Assembly: GCA_023459335.1 (NCBI GenBank)
Contig: JAEWUO010000038.1
Span: 12,351 to 76,350, forward strand
Reading direction: 5' to 3'
DNA length: 64,000 nt
From: Bacillota bacterium
GTDB lineage: Bacteria > Bacillota > Clostridia > Christensenellales > CAG-138
This document shows positions 7,782-15,765 of the stretch, in pieces. The notes below the pieces were generated by a model. It made no database searches, was not told where the DNA came from, and saw nothing but the letters and a program-made list of their open reading frames with translations. A program made the position numbers and the translations under genes. The number at the start of each line of letters is the position of its first letter. The stretch's first letter is position 1.

Positions 7782-8909
7782 TTACGACAGTTTCACCTCG
7801 ACGGGATCCGACTGGAAGATAATCTGCCAGGATTGTATATCGAGCACAATCACAGAAAATCCAAGCGTCCGGAATTCCGTGATATCGTTCGATTGCAGAT
7901 CGTCGGTTAAGAACGTTGCCACGCTGTAGGCGACCGTTCCATCGACCACATCGCAGGTGAAGAACGGATCTATCATGTACCCGTTCACAGATACGTCGCG
8001 CAATTGCACCGTGATATCTTGACCGCTTTGGTTCTCAACAAACATTTCGACGTTTTTCCCGAAGGAATTGACAACGTCGTCCACGCCGCGCACGACGAGC
8101 CGGACGCCGTTTTGATCCAGCGCTGTCACTCCGCTGTCGTCGAACAATTGCGTTTGCCCGGGCGCGTTGGTCCGTATCGTAACCATTTCGCTTTCCGAAA
8201 TACTATCCCAGTTTTCGGCATCCAGGGCAACGATTTTCAAATCGATCGACTGTATGCTTCGAATACCGGCCGTGTCAAGGCTCTCCTGATAAAATGTAAG
8301 CGTTTCGTTCGCTTTCTTACCCGCCTCCACTTCGCTGGAGAAAAACGGGTTGATCATCGCGCCGTTGAGCGAGACATTCCGCGCCTGCACCATGATCTTC
8401 CGGTCCGTATTGTTTTCTATTAAAACATTGACTTCCGGCCCGAGCCAGCCGTCTTCCGCAATCCCCGTCGCAACCACGCGGATTCCGTCCTGATCAAACA
8501 GTAAGGTTTCCTCGATCGCAAGGGGCTCCTCCGCGCTGCTTCCGCCGCCGGATGGAAACAGGGAACCAGATACGTCTGGAGGCTTCACTTCTATCGGCAT
8601 GAGTTGCTGCGCGTCCGCCTGTGCCGATTCCTCCAATTGCGCTGCTGCTGCGTTTGCTTTATTCGCCGCGGAAATCAGCTGTCCGGCGGTGTTTTTCGGA
8701 TATGGATACGGAATCAGGAATGAAACGCCGATTGAAAACGCAACTGCGCCAATCAACGCCCAAAACCACCATTTTTTCACCAGCTGCTTTTTGTTCTGTT
8801 GATCGCCGCGCGTGCTCTGCCGCAGAGCCCGGCCGTTTGCGTCCCTTGGCGCACCGCAGTTCGGACAGAAGTTTCCGTCGAACTGCTTGCCGCAGTTTTG
8901 ACAATACAT
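7782..8909 (-). CDS. Zinc-ribbon membrane protein with two repeated extracytoplasmic domains
   Basis: 375 residues. An N-terminal zinc ribbon, CxxCGKxFDGNFCxxCG (residues 3-19), is followed by a basic stretch, one membrane helix (about 47-67), and a low-complexity linker. Two copies of a beta-rich domain follow: about 133-250 and 255-375. Each has a DQ(D/N)G(I/V)R start, a VEN or IENNT segment and a motif of the type NG(A/Y)MI(N/D)PFF. The arrangement places the zinc ribbon in the cytoplasm and the repeats outside. A GGGGGG Shine-Dalgarno precedes ATG 8909. The repeats recall DUF4352/DUF5067-type immunoglobulin-like domains, but I cannot assign a function. Single-gene unit ended by the terminator at 7742. 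Confidence 0.75.
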   Translation of the reverse strand: MYCQNCGKQFDGNFCPNCGAPRDANGRALRQSTRGDQQNKKQLVKKWWFWALIGAVAFSIGVSFLIPYPYPKNTAGQLISAANKANAAAAQLEESAQADAQQLMPIEVKPPDVSGSLFPSGGGSSAEEPLAIEETLLFDQDGIRVVATGIAEDGWLGPEVNVLIENNTDRKIMVQARNVSLNGAMINPFFSSEVEAGKKANETLTFYQESLDTAGIRSIQSIDLKIVALDAENWDSISESEMVTIRTNAPGQTQLFDDSGVTALDQNGVRLVVRGVDDVVNSFGKNVEMFVENQSGQDITVQLRDVSVNGYMIDPFFTCDVVDGTVAYSVATFLTDDLQSNDITEFRTLGFSVIVLDIQSWQIIFQSDPVEVKLS

Positions 8910-9417
8910 ACTATCCCCCCTATCAGTTTTTCACCTAGTTAATGAAGAAAACGCCATGTCGATTTAAAAAACCGCTCGCTGTTGTTTTGAGCATATCACT
9001 TCAATCCTTACATGACAATCGATATCTGTCATAACCGTTTATATCGATGCTGCTTCTTTTTAAGGTATCCGTTTATCTAACCTTTGAATTGCGTGTCTGC
9101 GTTATTCCATTCCGCCAACCGATGGTGACGACCAGATATTATTGACCGTCGCAAAAACGGGCTGTCAGCGCATAATGCGAGACGCTGCTTTTTCGGGGGC
9201 GATTCTCTATTCAGGAACGATTCCCATTGTTGAAGAATCTGTCAAAATCCGTTTCAAAATCGTAACAAGCAGTTGATGCCTTGTTCATGTTTCTCTGTTA
9301 GGATATTCAACGTAGGGCGCGAGCGGCGCAGTCGATCGAGAACCGACCTCATCTTTCTTCTTACGTGACAATAACCAGATTACTTTGAACTTAAAGAACA
9401 GCCGCACCCGCCGGAAA
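8910..9417. other. Long intergenic region without a supported gene
   Basis: About 500 bases between the divergent zinc-ribbon and TetR genes. No open frame here looks coding. ATGACA and TGTCAT form an inverted repeat around 9011-9031. The plus-strand terminator at its right end suggests that a short untranslated transcript may cover part of it, but I recognise no known RNA family. Confidence 0.4.
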
Positions 9418-9450
9418 AGGACGCTCTGTAAAGAGCGTCCTGTCTATTTT
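9418..9450 (+). terminator. Intrinsic terminator with no gene assigned
   Basis: AGGACGCTCT (9418-9427) and AGAGCGTCCT (9432-9441) form a perfect 10-bp stem with a GTAA loop, followed by a T-rich tract. It lies about 110 bases before the TetR promoter, with no plus-strand gene upstream. Confidence 0.75.
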
Positions 9451-9522
9451 AGTGCCTGCACGAAGGGATGCGCGCTGCAACGAAAATTCTGTCAGGAAAC
9501 AAGAAATATTTTCAGAAAACGC

Positions 9523-9550
9523 TTGACAGAAGAGGAATTTGCATTATAAT
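9523..9550 (+). promoter_or_regulatory. Promoter of the TetR gene
   Basis: Consensus TTGACA (9523-9528), 16 bases, consensus TATAAT (9545-9550). The inverted repeat at 9553-9577 covers the expected transcription start, a classical place for repressor binding. Confidence 0.85.
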
Positions 9551-9552
9551 GT

Positions 9553-9577
9553 GAATGAACATAAAAGAAGTTCATTC
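9553..9577. promoter_or_regulatory. TetR-type operator, site 1
   Basis: GAATGAAC (9553-9560) and GTTCATTC (9570-9577) are perfect inverted repeats with 9 bases between them, directly after the -10 box. A closely similar site occurs ahead of the downstream genes, so it is probably the autoregulatory operator. Confidence 0.7.
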
Positions 9578-9601
9578 ATTTTACATCGAAAGGAGCCGTA
9601 C

Positions 9602-10180
9602 ATGGATAAGAAACGGTTGATATATGATACGGCAAAAGCGATCTTCAGCGAGAAGGGTTTTAAGGACACCAGTATTTCCGCGATCACCAAAGCGGCGAAT
9701 ATAGCCGTGGGCACCTTCTACCTTTATTATTCCTCCAAAGAACAGTTGTTCATAGAGATCTTCCGGCAGGAAAATACCGCGCTGAAGCAAAACTGTCTCG
9801 CGAAATTGGATCTGACGCAAAGCCCGCTTATCATATCGCGGCAGATGCTGCGACTGAATCTGGACGGAATCTTATCGAACCCCATCCTTCGCGAATGGTA
9901 TCAAAGCGAAGAGTTTCGCAAGATTGAACGCGTATACCGGGAAGAACACGCGATCGAATCCCTGGATTTCCTGTATGACACATTCCTGCAGCTGGTGCGG
10001 CAATGGCAGGCGGAAGGCAGAATGAGGTCGGATATCGACAGCATCATGATCATGAAAATATTCGAGTCGATCATCAATATCGACACGCATAAGGACGAAA
10101 TCGGACTGGAGTATTTCCCGCAGCTGCTCGACCACCTGACGGAACTTGTTATGAAGGGGCTGATGGACTGTTCCGGATAA
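9602..10180 (+). CDS. TetR/AcrR family transcriptional repressor
   Basis: 192 residues, normal for the family. The helix-turn-helix lies at about 23-50 (SISAITKAANIAVGTFYLYYSSKEQLF). The C-terminal ligand-binding part is helical and divergent, as usual. The start at 9602 is set by AAAGGAG; a longer frame from 9539 would begin inside the promoter-operator. The gene is followed by a second operator-like repeat and a three-gene redox cluster, which it probably controls together with itself. The inducing ligand is unknown. Confidence 0.93.
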   Translation: MDKKRLIYDTAKAIFSEKGFKDTSISAITKAANIAVGTFYLYYSSKEQLFIEIFRQENTALKQNCLAKLDLTQSPLIISRQMLRLNLDGILSNPILREWYQSEEFRKIERVYREEHAIESLDFLYDTFLQLVRQWQAEGRMRSDIDSIMIMKIFESIINIDTHKDEIGLEYFPQLLDHLTELVMKGLMDCSG

Positions 10181-10205
10181 AGGCCTGTTTCCGATGGCAA
10201 AGACC

Positions 10206-10229
10206 GAATGAATTTAAATGAATTCATTC
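10206..10229. promoter_or_regulatory. TetR-type operator, site 2
   Basis: GAATGAAT (10206-10213) and ATTCATTC (10222-10229) differ from site 1 only at the innermost base of each arm and in spacing (8 instead of 9). It lies between the TetR gene and the first target gene, 20 bases before the ATG. Confidence 0.6.
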
Positions 10230-10249
10230 ATTACGAAAGGAGTGAAATC

Positions 10250-10543
10250 ATGTTGAAAACCGAAAAACCACGCAAAGTCCATATCGATGTCACGGAGAGC
10301 GGTAAAAAAACCGCGGATGTCCGGATTCCTTATTCCATGTTCCGGCTCGGCCTGAAATACGGCCGGCAGGCGGCCTCGGAAGAAACGGATGGATGCGCAC
10401 AGGCGATGGCGCAGATGAAGGACTTTGATTGCGCCGTTTTCGAGCGCGCGGTGTCCGCCGGAGAAATCTCCCTGCCGCATCTGCTTTTGGATATGGCAGA
10501 CGAAAAGAGCGCAACGCATGTCGTCGTTACGGCCGAGCGCTGA
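10250..10543 (+). CDS. SHOCT-like domain protein
   Basis: 97 residues. The pattern KVHIDVTESGKKTADVRIP followed by FRLGLKYG matches the SHOCT-like N-terminal domain found in YvlB/LiaX-type and DUF4097-linked proteins. The second half, AGEISLPHLLLDMADEKSATHVVV, matches the usual ending with an acidic-hydrophobic strand. The beta-toroid DUF4097 region is absent. The start is set by AAAGGAG. First gene of the TetR-regulated set, 12 bases before the FMN-binding gene. Exact role unknown; family members often act in envelope-stress responses. Confidence 0.65.
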   Translation: MLKTEKPRKVHIDVTESGKKTADVRIPYSMFRLGLKYGRQAASEETDGCAQAMAQMKDFDCAVFERAVSAGEISLPHLLLDMADEKSATHVVVTAER

Positions 10544-10555
10544 GGAGGCAACCCC

Positions 10556-11053
10556 ATGAAACAAACCTGTAAGCAAAACGCTTCCCAGAAGAAAAGAAAG
10601 CGCCGGTTCTGGCTGATTCCGGTGACGCTGGTCCTGCTCTTGGCAATCGGGGGCGCGGCGGGTTTCATCAGCGACATGCCGTCGAGACAGGAACTGCAGG
10701 CGCTCGCCATCGGATCGGTCGACTTTCACAACCTGAAGGACGGAACATATGTCGGCTCGTTCATTGGCGAGAAGGGTAACCTGAGGGACGCGACGGTAGA
10801 GATCGCCGTAACAGACGGCGTTGTCACGGACCTGCGCATCCTCAAAGGCGCGGTCGATGAAAACGGCGTTCCGGTGGATCTCGGCGACGGCAGAAGCGCA
10901 TACGGTCTGCTCGAAAACGCGCTCGCGCAGAAATCCATGCAGGTGGACGTCGTCAGCGGCGCGACACTGACCAGCAAGGCGCACCTGAAAGCGCTGGAAA
11001 ACGCGTTGCTGCAGGCGCAATCAACAAGCCCAAACAACGAAACAAGGAGGTAA
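10556..11053 (+). CDS. Membrane-anchored FMN-binding domain protein
   Basis: 165 residues. A basic N-terminus and one membrane helix (about 15-36) are followed by an FMN_bind domain: DGTYVGSF, VTDLRILKG, and the flavin-attachment-type motif DVVSGATLTSKAH near residue 130. In RnfG/NqrC-like proteins the Thr of SGAT(x)TS carries covalent FMN; the same S/T-rich motif is intact here. A covalent flavin would need an ApbE-type transferase, which is not encoded in this window. The start codon follows GGAGG, and a flavodoxin-like gene begins 2 bases after the stop, suggesting one electron-transfer unit. Confidence 0.85.
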   Translation: MKQTCKQNASQKKRKRRFWLIPVTLVLLLAIGGAAGFISDMPSRQELQALAIGSVDFHNLKDGTYVGSFIGEKGNLRDATVEIAVTDGVVTDLRILKGAVDENGVPVDLGDGRSAYGLLENALAQKSMQVDVVSGATLTSKAHLKALENALLQAQSTSPNNETRR

Positions 11054-11055
11054 TC

Positions 11056-11589
11056 ATGAAAATCGCACTGGTATCCTACAGTTTATCCGGAAATAACGCC
11101 CGATACGCAGATCATCTGGCGCGTGCATTATCCGCTGTACTGCTGCCCGTCCACACATTAAAACCCGTCACGTACGGAACGATTATGCTGGATATGATCC
11201 TGCGCCGCAAGCCGGAGATCGATCTGAAATCTGACGAATTCACCTTGTACGATCTCGTTCTCTTCGTCGGGCCCGTATGGCTGGGAAAGGTCGCGTTCCC
11301 GCTCCGCCGTTGCTTTGATATGCTGAAGAAAAACCGCAGAACTTATGCATTCCTCTCCGTAAGCGGCGGCGCGGACGGCAACAACCCGAACTTGGCCGAT
11401 GAATTAAAACAACGCACGGGAGCAGCGCCGGCGTTTGTGCTCGACCAGCATATCCGCGAATTGCTGCCGCCCGAACCCGCGCCGACCAGGGAACAGACGT
11501 CCGCATATCAAGTGACCGACGCGGACTGCGCCCTGTTTGCCGGCCGCGCTGCGGAAGCGGTCAGGCAACACGTCCCGAACGCGATATAA
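11056..11589 (+). CDS. Flavodoxin-like protein
   Basis: 177 residues. The N-terminal beta strand and phosphate loop (IALVSYSLSGNNARYA, residues 3-18), the central FVGPVWLGKVAFPLRRC and the later FLSVSGGADGNNP match the flavodoxin fold and its FMN contacts. Probably cytoplasmic. A strong AAGGAGG precedes the start. It ends the TetR-regulated cluster; pairing with the FMN-binding membrane protein suggests electron delivery to the membrane. The terminator at 11602-11634 follows. Confidence 0.85.
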   Translation: MKIALVSYSLSGNNARYADHLARALSAVLLPVHTLKPVTYGTIMLDMILRRKPEIDLKSDEFTLYDLVLFVGPVWLGKVAFPLRRCFDMLKKNRRTYAFLSVSGGADGNNPNLADELKQRTGAAPAFVLDQHIRELLPPEPAPTREQTSAYQVTDADCALFAGRAAEAVRQHVPNAI

Positions 11590-11601
11590 CCGGTTTTAAA
11601 C

Positions 11602-11634
11602 AAAAGAGGCAGCCCGCGAAGGGCTGCCTCTTTT
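11602..11634. terminator. Bidirectional intrinsic terminator
   Basis: A 14-bp perfect stem (11602-11615 with 11621-11634) around GCGAA, flanked by A and T runs, between the convergent flavodoxin and pyrophosphatase genes. Confidence 0.93.
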
Positions 11635-11662
11635 GATACGCTTGCGCGTGTTTCTGGTGATC

Positions 11663-13747
11663 TTAGAAGAGGTGCAGCGTCAGGAAGAGCGTGCTCATCA
11701 GAGAAGCGACGAGCGACACAACCGTGATCTGCGTGTTGAGGGACGGGCCCGCGGTGTCCTTGAACGGGTCGCCGACGGTATCGCCAACGACGGCCGCTTT
11801 GTGCGCGTCGCTGCCCTTGCCGCCCTCGTGGCCGCTCTCGACATATTTCTTGCCGTTATCCCAGAGACCGCCGGAGTTGCTCATAAAGAGCGCGAACAGC
11901 AGGCCGCTGATGATGTTTCCACAGAGAAAGCCGCCGATGGCCTGCACACCGCCGACGAAACCGACGACGAAGGTCACGAGGATTGCCATGAGTCCGGCGG
12001 GGATGAGTTCCTTGATAGCCCCCTCCGTCGCGATGGAGATGCACTTGTCGTACTCCGGTTCCACGCCCTCTCTGCCTTCTTTGAGGCCGGTGATTTCGTT
12101 GAACTGGCGGTGGATTTCGGAGACCATGCGCTGCGCGTTGCGATCGACGCCCAGCATCAGCATCGCCGAGAACACGGCGGGAACCGCCGCGCCGACGAGC
12201 AGGCCGAAGAATACCATCGGGTTCATGATGTCGAAGTTTGCGATCGTTGAAACATTCGTCGCGCCCTGCTTGATCAGTTCGGCGGCTGCGGTATTGACCT
12301 CGCTCATGAACGCGCCAAGCAGCGCGATGACAGTCAGACCCGCCGCCGCGATGGCAAAGCCCTTGGTTACGGCCTTGACGGTGTTGCCCGCAGAGTCGAG
12401 CTGGTCGGTGATCTCGAGAACATCGTCGCCCAGCTCGCCCATTTCGGCGAGGCCGCGCGCGTTGTCTACGATGGGGCCGTACGCGTCGTTGCTGACGATC
12501 ATGCCGACGATGGAAAGCATACCGACGGCCGCCATCGCGATGCCGAACATCGCATACTGGATGCCGCCGAGCGGTTCGCAGAGCTTATACGCGGTAAATG
12601 CCGCAACGCCGATGCCGATCATGGCCGGGAAGACGCTCAGCAAGCCATAGCTGATGCCGGAGAGAATCGTAAACGCCGGACCAGTTTTGCTGGCGTGCGC
12701 GACAAAATGGACGGGCTTCTTGGAATCGTCCGTGAAGTAGTCCGTTGTGAGGCCGATGATGACGCCGACGGCGAGGCCGACGATGCTGGCGCCCCAGATT
12801 CTCCAGGAATAGCCGAGCAGGAACGTCGCGGCTGCGGTGAGTACGACATAGACCGCAGTCGTGACATAAGTGCTGGAGTTCAGCGCCCTGGTCGGATTGC
12901 CATGTTTGCCGATTCGGGCGGTCATGACGCCGATGATGGAGGCTAAAAGCCCCAGCGCGGCGAAGATGAACACCATGTCGGGATTGTTTCCCCCGATCGC
13001 CGCACCCATAACGAGGGCAGCGGCCATGGAGGCGACGTTGGAATCAAAGAGGTCCGCGCCCATGCCGGCGACGTCGCCGACGTTATCGCCGACGTTGTCC
13101 GCGATGACGGCGGGGTTGCGGGGATCGTCTTCCGGAATACCCAGCTCGACCTTGCCGACAAGGTCCGCGCTGATATCCGCGGTCTTCGTGAAGATACCGC
13201 CGCCGGCCTTGGCAAACAGCGCCAGCGAGCTTGCGCCGAAGCTGAAGCCAAGAACAATGGTCGCATCCTTCGTCAGCAGGTAAACAAGCGTTACGCCCAG
13301 AAGGCTCGCGCCGACAACCGCCATGCCCATGACGGCGCCGCCGCGGAATCCCGCCATGAACGAAGGGGCGATGCCTTTCTTGGCAGCTTCTGCGGAACGG
13401 CCGTTCGCGATGGTTGCAACTTCGAGACCGATCTTACCCGCAACGGCGGAGAAGGCGGTACCGAAGACATAGGCAACGACCATCAGAATGTTGTTGGTCA
13501 CCGCACCCTGCCAAACTGGTTTGGGCAGAAAAACAAAGATCAGCACAGCGGCAACGCCGGCAAATCTTGCCAGCACGCCGTATTCTTTGCGCAGGAATGT
13601 GCGCGCACCGGCGCGGATCAACCCGGTAGCCTTAAGAATCTTTTGGTTTTCGCAGGGCTGGCGCTTAACCCATAAGTAGAGCCAAACGGCAAACGCAAAC
13701 GCCAGGAGCGCGACTAGAATAGACCCATACAGAATAAGGTTTTCCAT
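11663..13747 (-). CDS. hppA: Membrane-bound proton-translocating pyrophosphatase
   Basis: 694 residues, usual length, with about 16 membrane helices. It hydrolyses pyrophosphate and pumps cations across the membrane. The substrate-site signature is present as KTADISADLVGKVELGI, then DNVGDNVGDVAGMGADLFDSN, with the later DNARGLAEMGE and C-terminal DTVGDPFKDTAGPSLN. In GNTVKAVTKGFAI the fifth position is Lys where K+-dependent enzymes have Ala; by family knowledge this marks the K+-independent class, which pumps H+. That choice of ion is inference from one motif. The start is set by AAGGAG before ATG 13747; an upstream in-frame ATG lacks a site. It lies downstream of the decarboxylase gamma and beta subunit genes, probably in one operon, ending at 11602. 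Confidence 0.96.
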   Translation of the reverse strand: MENLILYGSILVALLAFAFAVWLYLWVKRQPCENQKILKATGLIRAGARTFLRKEYGVLARFAGVAAVLIFVFLPKPVWQGAVTNNILMVVAYVFGTAFSAVAGKIGLEVATIANGRSAEAAKKGIAPSFMAGFRGGAVMGMAVVGASLLGVTLVYLLTKDATIVLGFSFGASSLALFAKAGGGIFTKTADISADLVGKVELGIPEDDPRNPAVIADNVGDNVGDVAGMGADLFDSNVASMAAALVMGAAIGGNNPDMVFIFAALGLLASIIGVMTARIGKHGNPTRALNSSTYVTTAVYVVLTAAATFLLGYSWRIWGASIVGLAVGVIIGLTTDYFTDDSKKPVHFVAHASKTGPAFTILSGISYGLLSVFPAMIGIGVAAFTAYKLCEPLGGIQYAMFGIAMAAVGMLSIVGMIVSNDAYGPIVDNARGLAEMGELGDDVLEITDQLDSAGNTVKAVTKGFAIAAAGLTVIALLGAFMSEVNTAAAELIKQGATNVSTIANFDIMNPMVFFGLLVGAAVPAVFSAMLMLGVDRNAQRMVSEIHRQFNEITGLKEGREGVEPEYDKCISIATEGAIKELIPAGLMAILVTFVVGFVGGVQAIGGFLCGNIISGLLFALFMSNSGGLWDNGKKYVESGHEGGKGSDAHKAAVVGDTVGDPFKDTAGPSLNTQITVVSLVASLMSTLFLTLHLF

Positions 13748-13804
13748 AGTACTATCTCCTTTTATAATCCGCAAATTTGCGGTCTCATCCATCTTGGTAT
13801 GCGC

Positions 13805-13969
13805 TTACGCTTCGCTTCCGGAGCGCTTGTGTTTTTTGGAAGGAGCCATCAAAAGATTGAGCAGCACAATGACGATGATGATCGCGGCCGTGACGATGAA
13901 GATGCCCAACATGCCAAGGCCGAGGATGCTTAACGTATCGGAAAGGGGTGCGACAGCTTCGAGATTCAT
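13805..13969 (-). CDS. Small OadG-like decarboxylase gamma subunit
   Basis: A 54-residue protein, short enough to be missed by ordinary gene calling. An acidic N-terminal stretch precedes one long membrane helix (about 15-41: SILGLGMLGIFIVTAAIIIV) and a basic tail. This is the layout of the gamma subunit of Na+-pumping decarboxylases, which holds the beta subunit and the carboxyltransferase together. GAGGAG precedes the ATG. It lies 19 bases after the beta-subunit gene and 57 bases before hppA. No Pro/Ala linker or Zn-binding tail is seen, so it is a minimal form. Confidence 0.75.
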   Translation of the reverse strand: MNLEAVAPLSDTLSILGLGMLGIFIVTAAIIIVIVLLNLLMAPSKKHKRSGSEA

Positions 13970-13988
13970 AATGTGATCTCCTCTCTTT

Positions 13989-15113
13989 TTACTTCACGAT
14001 GAGGCTCAGCAGAACGCCGCCCGCAATGACGGAGGCGATCTGACCCGCGACGTTTGCGCCGGCGGCATGCATGAGAAGGTGGTTCTGGTTGTCTTCCGCA
14101 AGACCCATCTTGTGCACGACACGGGACGCCATCGGGAATGCCGAAATGCCCGCGGCGCCGATCATGGGATTGACCTTCTTCTTGACAAAAAGATTCATGA
14201 TTTTACCGAACACCACGCCGCCAGCGGTGTCAAAGATGAACGCCACGAGACCGAGGCCGAGGATCATGAGCGTCTGGAGCGTGATGAACGAATCCGCCTT
14301 CATGTTGGCGGCGACGGTGATGCCCAAAAGCAGAGTGATCAGGTTGGCGAGCGCCTTCTGCGCGGTGTCAGACAGAGACCCCAGCACGCCGCATTCGCGG
14401 ATGAGGTTGCCGAACATCAGAAATCCGACGAGCGCGACCGAGCGCGGGGCAAAAATACCGGCGATGACGGTGACGAGGATCGGGAAGAGGATCTTCGTCG
14501 CCTGAGAAACGGTATTGCCGGTATATTCCATGTGGATACGGCGTTCCTTTTTCGTGGTAAGCAGCTTGATGATCGGCGGCTGGACGATTGGCACCAGCGC
14601 CATATAGGAATAGGCCGCTATGATGATCGGCCCGAGATAATTCGAATGCAGATAATTGGCGACAAAGATGGAAGTCGGGCCGTCTGCCGCGCCGATGATG
14701 GCGACGGATGCCGCGTCCTTCAGCGGAAAGCCCAGCAGCGACGCTCCGACGAGGGTCGCGAAGATACCGAACTGCGCCGCCGCGCCGAAGAGCATGAGCT
14801 TCGGGTTCGTCAGCAGCGGTTCAAAATCGATCATCGCTCCGATGCCGATAAACAGCAGCAGCGGGAAGAGCTCGTTTGCGATGCCTCCGTCAAAGAGGAC
14901 GTTTAAAACGCCGATCTCTTTGACCCCTTCGATCACCTGCGTAATCGCGCCCGACATCGGGATATTGACCAGGATTGCGCCAAAGCCCATGGGGAGCAAC
15001 AGCGCGGGTTCCATATCTTTTTTAATCGCAAGGTAGATCAGAATACCGCCGATTGCCCACATGACGATCTGCTGCCAGGTTAGGTTAGAGAAGTTCTGAA
15101 AAATAGCGCTCAT
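13989..15113 (-). CDS. Sodium-pumping decarboxylase beta subunit
   Basis: 374 residues from ATG 15113, set by the AAAGG just upstream; a frame from 15158 adds 15 residues without a ribosome site. It is the membrane subunit of the oxaloacetate/glutaconyl-CoA/methylmalonyl-CoA decarboxylase family, which couples decarboxylation of carboxybiotin to Na+ export. Family hallmarks: GFGAILVNIP, LFIGIGAMIDFEPLL, the conserved AIIGAADGPTSIFVAN carrying the essential Asp, and GNLIRECGVL. About nine or more helices. The biotin carrier and carboxyltransferase (alpha) subunits are not adjacent, so the substrate cannot be told from context. First gene of the beta-gamma-hppA unit. Confidence 0.93.
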   Translation of the reverse strand: MSAIFQNFSNLTWQQIVMWAIGGILIYLAIKKDMEPALLLPMGFGAILVNIPMSGAITQVIEGVKEIGVLNVLFDGGIANELFPLLLFIGIGAMIDFEPLLTNPKLMLFGAAAQFGIFATLVGASLLGFPLKDAASVAIIGAADGPTSIFVANYLHSNYLGPIIIAAYSYMALVPIVQPPIIKLLTTKKERRIHMEYTGNTVSQATKILFPILVTVIAGIFAPRSVALVGFLMFGNLIRECGVLGSLSDTAQKALANLITLLLGITVAANMKADSFITLQTLMILGLGLVAFIFDTAGGVVFGKIMNLFVKKKVNPMIGAAGISAFPMASRVVHKMGLAEDNQNHLLMHAAGANVAGQIASVIAGGVLLSLIVK

Positions 15114-15172
15114 AAACTCTGCCTTTCGTGAAGGAAATATGAATAAGATATGTTCCAAATTTCGTCTTTTAT

Positions 15173-15201
15173 ATCATAACATACGCGACGGAAACAGTAA
15201 A
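15173..15201 (-). promoter_or_regulatory. Promoter of the decarboxylase-pyrophosphatase unit
   Basis: On the minus strand TTTACT (15201-15196), 17 bases, TATGAT (15178-15173). The beta-subunit start is 60 bases downstream. Confidence 0.6.
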
Positions 15202-15400
15202 TCATTATTTTTTTACATATTTTTTGCATTTATTTGCGGTTGAACATGCAATGTTTACCGGACGGGACGGTATTTTTGCATGTAATTCCGCCGTTATCCC
15301 GTCCGTTCGAAATCCGCGCGGTTCAATCCTGCAAAACATGCCGTTTTACGTCGCTGAAACGCACCGGATCGCCTGCTGAATTTCAGTACCTGCACGCGAT

Positions 15401-15438
15401 AAAAAAAGAAAGCCGCTTCCGAAATTTTCGTAAGCGGC
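15401..15438 (-). terminator. Orphan minus-strand terminator-like hairpin
   Basis: GCCGCTT (15412-15418) pairs with AAGCGGC (15432-15438); on the minus strand it is followed by a T-rich run (15411-15401). The only nearby minus-strand open frame is the 42-codon remnant at 15578-15706, which it may have served. The rest of 15202-15765 shows nothing else I can support. Confidence 0.5.
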
Positions 15439-15577
15439 CTTCCACAGCCAAGCGCGGCACGTTCAAACACGTAAACGCGCTCATCGCCGGAGACGGTCAC
15501 ATCAAAACCGCCTGCCGGTTACTTCACACTATCAAACGAAATCGCATACGTCAAGAAAAAAACGACTGCTCCGCTCT

Positions 15578-15706
15578 TTATTGCGGTGCGGAGCCGATTG
15601 CGATCAGGGATTCGATTTCCTCGGCGGTATTCACCGCGCAGTCGGGCAGCGCTAAGCCTATACCCTCCGGCGAACAGAAAAGATTAAGCGGCAGCCCGCC
15701 GCTCAT
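15578..15706 (-). pseudogene. Short coding-like remnant
   Basis: A 42-residue frame that reads like natural protein (GGLPLNLFCSPEGIGLALP, then VNTAEEIESLIAIGSAPQ). It has no good ribosome site and is blocked upstream by a stop soon after the first codons. A minus-strand terminator follows 140 bases later. It may be the C-terminal end of a lost gene, or a chance frame; I cannot name a family. Confidence 0.25.
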
Positions 15707-15765
15707 TCCATATGTTATACTTTCTTTATGCTATAGCAATTTATTCGCGTAAATAGGGGGATCGC

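Noticed and set aside
15234..15752. Open frame of 172 codons on the plus strand
   Set aside because: No ribosome site, composition unlike protein, and it crosses a minus-strand hairpin and a minus-strand coding-like fragment.
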